Shown one piece after another: positions 1 through 5,684 of a stretch of DNA of 6,610 nucleotides. Every line of letters begins with the position of its first letter. Positions within the stretch are counted from its first letter, which is position 1. Position numbers and translations under genes: made by a program. The notes beneath the pieces were generated by a model that was given only the letters and a program-made list of their open reading frames with translations, made no database searches and was not told the origin of the DNA. This stretch comes from Planctomycetota bacterium (lineage in GTDB: Bacteria > Planctomycetota > PUPC01 > JACPCR01), in the NCBI GenBank assembly GCA_030740295.1, contig JASLXP010000649.1, forward strand, positions 1 to 6,610, given 5' to 3'.

Positions 1-265
1 GCATGAACAGGATGCGGTATTCGTGTTCTTCCGGCAGGTGTTGTAAGAGTGCCGATACGACTTTGATTACTTTCCCTTCCGCCAGTTCCAGCCAGGAAGC
101 ATCCTCAGCCAGGTTCTTCACTCTTTCGTATTCGTAATAGCCCCGCGGGTTGTCCTCATCCGGCGCGCGAAATCCATCACCGAGTGTCGGCAGTCCCCCC
201 GCCTCGAGCATCTGCATGCACATGGATGTGCCGGAACGGGGTAGGCCGGAAACGATGGTGATCAT
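1..265 (-). CDS. P-loop sulfotransferase family protein (partial, 3' end beyond the left edge)
   Basis: The first 88 codons are visible; the gene reads leftward out of the window. The protein begins [15 protein letters not shown], and residues 6-15 ([10 protein letters not shown]) form the 5'-phosphosulfate-binding loop of PAPS-dependent sulfotransferases. It continues with [15 protein letters not shown], then a region rich in Asp, Pro and Gly ([16 protein letters not shown]), typical of a bacterial sulfotransferase group that I recall from planctomycetes and verrucomicrobia. The family transfers sulfate from PAPS to a carbohydrate or other hydroxyl or amine; the acceptor cannot be read here. 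There is no signal peptide, so it is probably cytoplasmic. The ATG at 265 is chosen because the phosphate loop normally lies within about 10 residues of the start; a weak AGG lies upstream. It diverges from the dioxygenase gene with 29 bp between start codons. The 3'-phosphate-binding part is not visible, so a related P-loop kinase-like protein is a less likely alternative. Confidence 0.86.
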   Translation of the reverse strand, partial: MITIVSGLPRSGTSMCMQMLEAGGLPTLGDGFRAPDEDNPRGYYEYERVKNLAEDASWLELAEGKVIKVVSALLQHLPEEHEYRILFM

Positions 266-294
266 GGATTGACCTGAATTAAGAGATTCAAAAG

Positions 295-1050
295 ATGACA
301 ACCAACCAGATTGTAGAGACTCTTGCCCAAGATGGCGTCGTCATGGTCGAAAACCAGATCACGGACGAACAATGCAATCGCGCGCTCGCCGGCATCGAAT
401 GGGCCATGAAGAACAAAACCGGTCTGTATGAATTTCACCGGCAGCGGACCTATGAATGGTTCAAAGAGCATCCCATATTCGTCGAGTTGATCGAGCACCC
501 GCTGGTCATCGAAGTCTGTGAGGCGATGTTTGGGGAGGATTACCATCTCATCTGCGCGGAGGTCACACGCAACCAGAAGGACAATCACTACCTGCCTGGC
601 ACAAAGAAACTGCATCAGGACACGTGCTTCTTTCCCAGGCAGCCTGAGCTTGCAGACGATATCTTCAATCAAATGTACGGCTTCACCGCGCAATGGGCTT
701 GCCTGGACATCACTCCGGAAATCGGACCCACCGCGTTCATGACAGGAAAGCATCAGTCGAGGCAGACATTCACGAACAAGGATCTGAATTCGGGGAACGC
801 CTTCACGAATTTCTTTGCGAAGGGCAGCCTGATCCTGTACGACCACCGCACATGGCATTGCAGCGCTGATAATCACACGGAAACGCCAAGGGACTTGCCA
901 CAGAATTGTTATGCCCGATTCGAAGTAGACAAGGTACAGATAAAGACCCCTATGCCGGACGAGACCGAGGAATACATTCTCTGTAAAGAGCTGATGGATG
1001 TGGCGAGCGATGAGATAAAGAAGCTTCTACAGCCAATTGGAATTCCATAG
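295..1050 (+). CDS. Phytanoyl-CoA dioxygenase (PhyH) family Fe(II)/2-oxoglutarate oxygenase
   Basis: This is a 251-residue protein, a usual length for bacterial PhyH-family oxygenases, which hydroxylate a substrate using Fe(II), O2 and 2-oxoglutarate. The iron triad is visible: H107 and D109 in KLHQDT, and the distal H188 in [10 protein letters not shown]199 (ETPRD) lies 11 residues after H188, the spacing I recall for the 2-oxoglutarate-binding arginine of human PhyH (H264/R275). The N-terminus ([18 protein letters not shown]) matches the family's opening helix and strand, and [12 protein letters not shown] at 144-155 matches its usual G-x-x-x-x-x-P-G-S-H stretch. No signal peptide or membrane segment is seen, so it should be cytoplasmic. 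The ATG at 295 is the first in frame with this N-terminus; the upstream AAGAGA is at best a weak ribosome-binding site. It is followed after 56 bp by the GH109-like gene and is probably co-transcribed with it. Family substrates are very diverse, so the substrate here is unknown. Confidence 0.92.
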   Translation: MTTNQIVETLAQDGVVMVENQITDEQCNRALAGIEWAMKNKTGLYEFHRQRTYEWFKEHPIFVELIEHPLVIEVCEAMFGEDYHLICAEVTRNQKDNHYLPGTKKLHQDTCFFPRQPELADDIFNQMYGFTAQWACLDITPEIGPTAFMTGKHQSRQTFTNKDLNSGNAFTNFFAKGSLILYDHRTWHCSADNHTETPRDLPQNCYARFEVDKVQIKTPMPDETEEYILCKELMDVASDEIKKLLQPIGIP

Positions 1051-1106
1051 TCGCAGGCGCTGCATAGAAGACCTTCGCCTGCTTTCCCGCACAGCCGAGA
1101 CCATTC
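1051..1106 (+). other. Short intergenic spacer with a GC-rich hairpin (GCAGGCG / CGCCTGC)
   Basis: The 56-bp gap between the dioxygenase stop and the GH109-like start holds a perfect 7-bp inverted repeat, 1053-1059 against 1076-1082, with a 16-nt loop. Only a short TTT follows the stem, so it is a poor intrinsic terminator. It may be a partial attenuator or a transcript-stabilising hairpin between two co-transcribed genes, or chance. No strong ribosome-binding site precedes the ATG at 1107. Confidence 0.3.
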
Positions 1107-2276
1107 ATGCCCTCAGAAAGAATACGCCTTGCCATCCTTGGCGCCCGACGGGGCGGAGGAATCATTCACGACTGTCAAAAGACGCCTATTGAAGTAACCG
1201 CGGTCTGCGACATTAAGGCTGAACGGATTCAAAAACACCGTGAAGAGCATCCCGGGTTTCAGTACTTTTCCGATTACGATGAAATGCTTGCTGCCGATGC
1301 CTGCGATGCGGTTGCGATTGCTACTCCGCCGCCCGTTCATGCGGAGCAAGCGATCAAGGCGCTAAAGGCCGGTAAGCATGTCTACACCGAGGTCATCGCG
1401 GGTCTCACAGTCGATGAACTCTGGGAACTGGTGAGGACCGTCGAAGAAACCGGGCTCGTCTACACGATGGCGGAACAGGTGAATTTCCGGCGGCATGTTC
1501 TGATTATCAAAAACATGATCGAGCAAGGCGTTTTCGGTGAGGTGACCTATGCACAGTGCGGGTACATTCACGATATAAAGCGACTCTCTGTCATGACCGA
1601 CGGCCCAGGCTCCTGGCGTTACGAATGGAATTTCAATCGCGTCGGAAACTACTACCCGACCCACGCCATCGGCCCAGTGTCAGAGTGGTTCGATTTGGGT
1701 AACAGCGACCGCATGACCTCCCTCGTGTCCATGAGCAGTCAACCCGTTTCGATGAGGGAATACATCCATTCGGAGAATGTCCCTGATGACCATCCTTCAA
1801 AAGAGGATGAGCGCCCGCAGACGCTCGGTGACGTCAACAAGACTCTCATCCAGACAGCGAAGGGCCGGCTCATCGATCTGTGGTTCGATGTGAATTCCAA
1901 TCGTCCCATCCCCAGCACGACCCAGTTTGAAGTGCAGGGCTCGAAGGCCGCCTGGGATTACGACTACGCCCGCCACCAGCGCATCTATATCAAAGACCGG
2001 ACAAATGGCTGGGCAGATTTCTGGATGTATGGCTCGGAATACGAACATCCTATCTGGAGGGAGCATCTCATCGATTGGTACCGGAACAGAACCGGATCTA
2101 CCGGCCGATACATGCTCCAGGAATTCGCCCGCTCGATCCTGGAGGGGACGCCCCCGCCCATCGACGTGTACGATGCCGCCGACTGGAGCGTCATTATTCC
2201 TTTGAGCGAAGAATCAATCCGCGGAGGAAACAAGCCGGTGGAGTTCCCGAACTTCAGGGAAGGCTCAAAAACGTAG
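1107..2276 (+). CDS. Gfo/Idh/MocA-fold protein resembling GH109 NAD-dependent glycosidases
   Basis: The protein has 389 residues. The N-terminal Rossmann domain spans about 5-125: IRLAILGARRGGGI with a Gly-rich dinucleotide loop at 12-18, the acidic strand end CDIKAER, then ATPPPVHAEQAIKALKAGKHV. The motif after GKHV is TEV (94-96), not the EKP with catalytic Lys of sugar dehydrogenases. Several blocks match the GH109 pattern as I remember it: E123 in MAEQVNFRR, Y153 in AQCGYIHD, R171, Y183 and H186 in YYPTHAIGPV, then LGDVNKTLIQTAKG (240-253) and YEHPIWREH (312-320). GH109 enzymes cleave N-acetylgalactosaminides by an NAD-assisted oxidation, elimination and reduction cycle. Unlike many Bacteroidetes members it has no Tat or Sec leader, so it should act in the cytoplasm on imported oligosaccharides. 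It lies downstream of the PhyH gene. Substrate specificity is inferred; a dehydrogenase or another glycosidase activity remains possible. Confidence 0.93.
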   Translation: MPSERIRLAILGARRGGGIIHDCQKTPIEVTAVCDIKAERIQKHREEHPGFQYFSDYDEMLAADACDAVAIATPPPVHAEQAIKALKAGKHVYTEVIAGLTVDELWELVRTVEETGLVYTMAEQVNFRRHVLIIKNMIEQGVFGEVTYAQCGYIHDIKRLSVMTDGPGSWRYEWNFNRVGNYYPTHAIGPVSEWFDLGNSDRMTSLVSMSSQPVSMREYIHSENVPDDHPSKEDERPQTLGDVNKTLIQTAKGRLIDLWFDVNSNRPIPSTTQFEVQGSKAAWDYDYARHQRIYIKDRTNGWADFWMYGSEYEHPIWREHLIDWYRNRTGSTGRYMLQEFARSILEGTPPPIDVYDAADWSVIIPLSEESIRGGNKPVEFPNFREGSKT

Positions 2277-2299
2277 TCACAGGCTGCTGCAGCCTGTGA
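2277..2299. repeat. Near-perfect palindrome directly after the GH109-like stop
   Basis: Eleven bases (2277-2287, TCACAGGCTGC) are mirrored by 2289-2299 around a single central T, starting at the first base after the TAG stop. As RNA it would form about a 9-bp stem with a 5-nt loop. No T-run follows on the plus strand, so it is a weak candidate for a classical terminator, although it could protect the mRNA 3' end. Its central 11-mer CTGCTGCAGCC (2284-2294) recurs exactly in the loop of the larger palindrome at 2389-2399. Confidence 0.7.
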
Positions 2300-2331
2300 G
2301 CTTGCATAAATCTAACTTGGCTCACAGGCTG
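2290..2331. repeat. Overlapping 12-bp inverted repeat that competes with the first palindrome
   Basis: CAGCCTGTGAGC (2290-2301) is the exact reverse complement of GCTCACAGGCTG (2320-2331), with an 18-nt AT-rich loop. Its left arm reuses bases of the palindrome at 2277-2299, and its right arm reuses bases of the outer arm starting at 2323. The three structures are therefore mutually exclusive, and the same CACAGGCTG word appears in alternating orientation. Confidence 0.65.
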
Positions 2332-2520
2332 GGAGATTCGTTGGCAAAAAGTCCAATGGTCGTTTTGTAGTGCACGCTTTAGCGTGTTCTGCTGCAGCCG
2401 GAAACACGCTAAAGCGTGCACTACAAACAGTATTGCAGAACGTAGGGATTCCGAAGCGTAGAGCTTCACACGCGAGTTGTGGAGAAGAGGACTCTTTACA
2501 AACGAATCTGCCAGCCTGTG
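2323..2520. repeat. Outer imperfect 32-bp inverted repeat enclosing the 25-bp palindrome
   Basis: The left arm 2323-2354 (starting CACAGGCTGGGAGATTCGTT) matches the reverse complement of 2489-2520 at 28 of 32 positions by manual alignment; the first 20 bases differ at one position. The arms enclose the perfect 25-bp inverted repeat asymmetrically, with 9 nt between the arms on the left and 61 nt on the right. That 61-nt stretch holds a small GAAGC/GCTTC hairpin at 2453-2467. The layout looks like a composite palindromic repeat (bipartite, REP- or BIME-like) or the remains of a small non-autonomous element. Confidence 0.65.
2364..2427. repeat. Perfect 25-bp inverted repeat with a 14-nt loop (REP-like palindrome)
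   Basis: Bases 2364-2388 and 2403-2427 are exact reverse complements, with core TAGTGCACGCTTTAGCGTG and loop 2389-2402. It would form a very stable hairpin on either strand and could stop or stabilise transcripts of both convergent genes. Neither side has the T-tract of an intrinsic terminator. Read through in frame it gives peptides such as VHALAC and LKRALQ, which I recall from many spurious short hypothetical proteins annotated over intergenic repeats in Verrucomicrobia and similar genomes. This suggests a dispersed repeat family rather than a one-off structure; the recollection needs a genome-wide check. Confidence 0.8.
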
Positions 2521-2547
2521 GCCACGATTGCCATCAGCATCCGTGGC
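2521..2547 (-). other. 6-bp GC-rich hairpin beyond the heparinase-like stop
   Basis: GCCACG (2521-2526) pairs with CGTGGC (2542-2547) across a 15-nt loop, 21 bp past the heparinase-like stop codon as transcribed on the minus strand. An alternative TGCCA/TGGCA pairing overlaps it. There is no U-tract, so termination here would have to be Rho-dependent or use the larger palindromes further on. Weakly supported. Confidence 0.3.
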
Positions 2548-2567
2548 AGCTGCCCACCTGGGAGCGA

Positions 2568-5525
2568 TCAATCTTCAGATTCGTAACGCAGTGCCAAAAG
2601 CGAGAAACTCCTCGCTTTCCGCAGAGGGAATCTGTCGAGCCGGATGGATTGTCTGCCGGTCTCGCGCACTGGGTATCCGGTGTGGTAATCGCCGTTGTGA
2701 ACTTTGACCAAGTTGCTGCATCCCGCGGGAATCGATGGCCACTTTGAAGGGCGGATCGCTTTCGGAATCAGGCGGTCGTCGCCGGCAACCGTCGCTCTTC
2801 CTTTCCACTGTGATGGACCGTTGCTGAAGCCGAAATCTTCGCCGGCGAAAGTCTCTGCACTGAGGGAGAGATTCCACGAGCAATCGCCGATGCATCGCAC
2901 ACCGAAGTGCCCTTTGAATCGGACACCTTCGACCTCTGCCTCACGATTGAACTCGGCAAAGACCAGGTATTCGCCCCAGCGAGAATTAATCTTCAGGGCA
3001 ATCGCGTTCTTGCCAGCGCTGGCCGGTACATTGAGGAGCTCCACGGAATAGATCGGCATCCTGCCGCGCCTGCCACTCGGCTCGTGGATGGCGATGAAGG
3101 TGCTTTCGATATCGTCGCCTTCATCTCGACTGAGATTGATCACGTCTACGTAGCGCACCATCCGGCCCAGTTGCTCCCACGTCTGCTGGGCGGGGCCGAA
3201 TGAAGCGGCAACGGCATCCGACTGCGAAAGCATCCAGAGACGGTACGAACGATTCTTCTGCTTCCAGATCGACTGCCAGGAAGCGGGAGGATCTGGGTCC
3301 GCGCGCGTCTCATAGAGATCCGGCGTTACGGGGTGAAGATGCGTCTCGGTCGACTTCTTCAGGCGCTTCTCGTTTTTGAGATTGAGTGAATTGAATTCTC
3401 GGGCGCCGTCGCTGCCTGCGTCGCTTGAACCGATTTCGCTGAACAGTCGCCAATCGTGCTTGCTGCCCCCGCGCACCTTGAAAATGTCCAGCGCGAATGT
3501 TTCTGCGTCCGGTCCTTTAAAAAGGGCAACGAGGCGGCGGTATTCGGTGCACTGTTCGTACACGTCGGACGATGCTTCCACGACAGACAGGTGCGGCGAG
3601 GTGGCCATCATGTGGAAGGCGGGCCTGCGTCGGCTATCGCTGCGGAAGGTCTGCAACTGGTCATCAACTATCACCAGGTTGTGACTGAACGTGCTCTTGA
3701 TCCACTTCTGGATGGGGGCCTCGGCCAGGTAGCCGTGATCGCCAAGAATGGTTTCGCCCCGGTCTTCATAAAGAAGCGAAAGGTTATCGTAATGGCGATG
3801 GCCGCCAGCCGGGCTGAACGGCATCGCGAGCAGCGTCGAATGTGTGCCTTCGCCGTGACGCAGAATGGCGGTCATCCAATCCGGATAAAGAACTTCTGGC
3901 AGATTCAGTCCGTCGTCCTGTTTAGTCTCCGCAGCATCCAGATGGAAGATGGCGTATTCGCTCGGATCGCTGCGATAGATCGTTGGAGCCAGTCCTTTGA
4001 AGTATTCCGGAAAACGCTTCAGACCAATCTCGATGACTCCAGCGGAGGGCGCTGAGCCCTCTGTATTGATGGTGTCGGACATGGGGATAAAGCGTCCATC
4101 AGGGCGGAGCTGATCCACCACCGCTCGGAGCATGAGCTTCAGGCGCGGATCAGTCTTGTAGAGATTGATGCGGCCCGTTTCACCGCTCCCTTTCGGCCAG
4201 CGGAAACCATGCAACGTTTCCGGCACCGGGAGCAGTTCGGCGAGATACATACTGGTATAGGCAGGCGTCTCGTGGCTGAACCCGTCCGTGCCGAACGAAC
4301 GACTGCAGACGGCATCAAAGCCACGCAACGCATTCTCCGCGTATTCGGTGATGCCTAGACATTTCGCAACCGCGGCCTGGGCACGATAGATGCGCGGTGC
4401 TTTGTTGTTCACGCTTTCTGCCTTCCCCGGCCCGCCCACGAACGGTTCGGCCTCGATGATCCATTCAAGGATCAGGTCACGTTCGATTCTGCTTCTCGAT
4501 TCCGCATCCCAGACCGGCCGGCCGTTGGCCTTCGCATTGAGGGTAAGGTCGTAAGCCAGGCAGATGTCTTTGAGCACGCTGACGAATCCCGTGCTCGGAT
4601 GCAGCCGGCCCGCTCCCCAGTAGCCCTGAAGCATGCTCGCCTTCTTCAGGCTGTCCTTTTCAAAAGCGGACGTGAAAAGATTTCGTTTCCATTCGATGGG
4701 AAGCTCCCCGTCATGCCAGGCCGCATAGAGTGGGTCACAGTCAGCCACCGTGTCCCAGTAGTCGTGATAGAGCCAGCGGCTGTTGCAGTGCGTCAATCGC
4801 AGAAGGATCTCCCTGACCTTTGCCGCACAGCCTGCATCACCGGTCAAGGCATGAAGAAGAGCAAGAGAATGTGCGCCGGCGATCATGAACTTCGCTTTCA
4901 TCTCGCGAACAATGCCGGAGAAACAGACGTGCACCGGATAATTGGCCCAACGCCACGCATACTTACCGCTGCGATCTTCAGGATGCTGCCGTTCAGCATC
5001 GTTTAAATAGAACGTGAGCGTCTGCCCCGAACGCGGGCAGGAAAGCTCTCCGGTCTCCGGATACTTTCCGCTCGGATATTTCTGGCCGCACTTTTTACAG
5101 CCGATGTGATTCGGCCTTCGGTAATCCCAGTCGATGATGGTGTATTCCGCCCCTTCCTGCGATTTCACGCCAAAGCAGTTCGGGCAGATGAACGTGTAGC
5201 CGACCCACGGCGTTAATTCAGAAAGCATCTCTAAGACGTAATTCTCGTCCTGCTTCAGAATGTAGTTCGCTTTCTTTCGATGCTGCTGAAACCAGCGCCG
5301 CGCCCATTTAGCTGAATCAATATTTGCCCGTGCCTGCTCGAGATGCTGTTCAGTCAGCAGCGAAGGATGCCTGACCTTCGCAGCGGATGAGAGCATCTCG
5401 GTCTTTCTGTTTTCGACCTCTTCGCGGAAGTTGATTTCTTCTTCAGAGACTCCCGGTTTCTGCCAGGGCATAAGGCCTTCGCCACGAGTAACGGCTTCGA
5501 TGTAGGCTGATTTGGAGCGGCGCAT
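2568..5525 (-). CDS. Heparinase II/III-like polysaccharide lyase family protein with a Cys4 zinc-ribbon-like insert
   Basis: From the ATG at 5525 this encodes 985 residues. HPSLLTEQHLEQARANI (about 53-69) is the usual entry to the helical toroid of heparinase II/III-like proteins. C114, C117, C143 and C146 (CPNC, CKKC), with C163 nearby, form a zinc-ribbon-like insert. The toroid continues to about 500 and includes NNKAPRIYRAQ and GFSHETPAYTSMYLAELL (H418, Y423). The beta-sandwich follows with GGHRHYDNLSLLY (H576, H578), LGDHGYLAEA (D596, Y599) and STFSHN (H615). These are the positions where heparinase II (PL21) carries catalytic His/Tyr and zinc ligands, as I recall it. Family members cleave uronate-containing glycans by beta-elimination. 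No signal peptide is evident from any start, which is odd for a lyase. The frame stays open to a TTG at 5588, but codons above 5525 read through a degenerate repeat, so I prefer ATG 5525. ATG 5471 (967 residues, GAAGG just upstream) is also plausible. Length, about 1000 residues, exceeds the usual 600-800. Substrate and activity are inferred. Confidence 0.87.
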   Translation of the reverse strand: MRRSKSAYIEAVTRGEGLMPWQKPGVSEEEINFREEVENRKTEMLSSAAKVRHPSLLTEQHLEQARANIDSAKWARRWFQQHRKKANYILKQDENYVLEMLSELTPWVGYTFICPNCFGVKSQEGAEYTIIDWDYRRPNHIGCKKCGQKYPSGKYPETGELSCPRSGQTLTFYLNDAERQHPEDRSGKYAWRWANYPVHVCFSGIVREMKAKFMIAGAHSLALLHALTGDAGCAAKVREILLRLTHCNSRWLYHDYWDTVADCDPLYAAWHDGELPIEWKRNLFTSAFEKDSLKKASMLQGYWGAGRLHPSTGFVSVLKDICLAYDLTLNAKANGRPVWDAESRSRIERDLILEWIIEAEPFVGGPGKAESVNNKAPRIYRAQAAVAKCLGITEYAENALRGFDAVCSRSFGTDGFSHETPAYTSMYLAELLPVPETLHGFRWPKGSGETGRINLYKTDPRLKLMLRAVVDQLRPDGRFIPMSDTINTEGSAPSAGVIEIGLKRFPEYFKGLAPTIYRSDPSEYAIFHLDAAETKQDDGLNLPEVLYPDWMTAILRHGEGTHSTLLAMPFSPAGGHRHYDNLSLLYEDRGETILGDHGYLAEAPIQKWIKSTFSHNLVIVDDQLQTFRSDSRRRPAFHMMATSPHLSVVEASSDVYEQCTEYRRLVALFKGPDAETFALDIFKVRGGSKHDWRLFSEIGSSDAGSDGAREFNSLNLKNEKRLKKSTETHLHPVTPDLYETRADPDPPASWQSIWKQKNRSYRLWMLSQSDAVAASFGPAQQTWEQLGRMVRYVDVINLSRDEGDDIESTFIAIHEPSGRRGRMPIYSVELLNVPASAGKNAIALKINSRWGEYLVFAEFNREAEVEGVRFKGHFGVRCIGDCSWNLSLSAETFAGEDFGFSNGPSQWKGRATVAGDDRLIPKAIRPSKWPSIPAGCSNLVKVHNGDYHTGYPVRETGRQSIRLDRFPLRKARSFSLLALRYESED

Positions 5526-5530
5526 TTGAA

Positions 5531-5557
5531 GGAATCTGGATTTGGGATTCGGGATTC
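5531..5557. repeat. Degenerate 6-7-mer tandem repeat just upstream of the heparinase-like start
   Basis: On the plus strand four units run in tandem: GGAATCT, GGATTT, GGGATTC, GGGATTC. They end 6 bp from the preferred ATG at 5525. Such low-complexity (GAATCCC)n tracts are usually intergenic. If the TTG start at 5588 were used, the tract would encode RIPNPKSRF, which has no counterpart I recognise in the family. This is my main reason for placing the start downstream. Length could vary between strains by slippage. Confidence 0.6.
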
Positions 5558-5614
5558 TGCACTGAGCTGTCGGTATGACGAAGAGCAATGAAGACTAATC
5601 TGCTCAGCCCGGTC

Positions 5615-5630
5615 AAACTGTTGTCAGTTT
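5615..5630. promoter_or_regulatory. Operator-like palindrome AAACTG-TTGT-CAGTTT between divergent genes
   Basis: A perfect 6-bp inverted repeat with a 4-nt spacer lies in the 159-bp region between the heparinase-like start (5525, minus) and the esterase start (5685, plus). Symmetric sites in such regions often bind dimeric regulators controlling both genes. No confident -35/-10 pair could be placed around it, and a single 6-bp palindrome can arise by chance, so this is only a candidate. Confidence 0.22.
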
Positions 5631-5684
5631 CATCCTCGTGCAGATCGAGATACCTTCAACTATTTGGACTCCAGCCTGCTGTCA

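Noticed and set aside
262..876. 204-residue open frame on the minus strand opposite the dioxygenase
   Set aside because: It lies antisense to a gene with clear catalytic motifs, overlaps the sulfotransferase start and shows no family resemblance.
2364..2427. CRISPR repeat or intrinsic terminator interpretation of the 25-bp palindrome
   Set aside because: There is only one unit with no spacers, and neither flank carries a T-tract following the stem.
2254..2571. Open frames across the palindromic region (minus 2254-2571 and plus 2370-2747) that could be called small hypothetical proteins
   Set aside because: Their sequence is a translation of the inverted repeats, with the same peptides read from both strands, and they overlap the ends of two real genes.
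3456..4055. 199-residue plus-strand open frame inside the heparinase-like gene
   Set aside because: It is fully antisense to the heparinase-like domain core with its conserved GGHRHYD and SHN motifs; composition looks like a codon shadow.
5525..5588. TTG start at 5588 giving a 1006-residue heparinase-like protein
   Set aside because: It needs a rare start codon, has no ribosome-binding site and translates a low-complexity repeat tract without adding a signal peptide.
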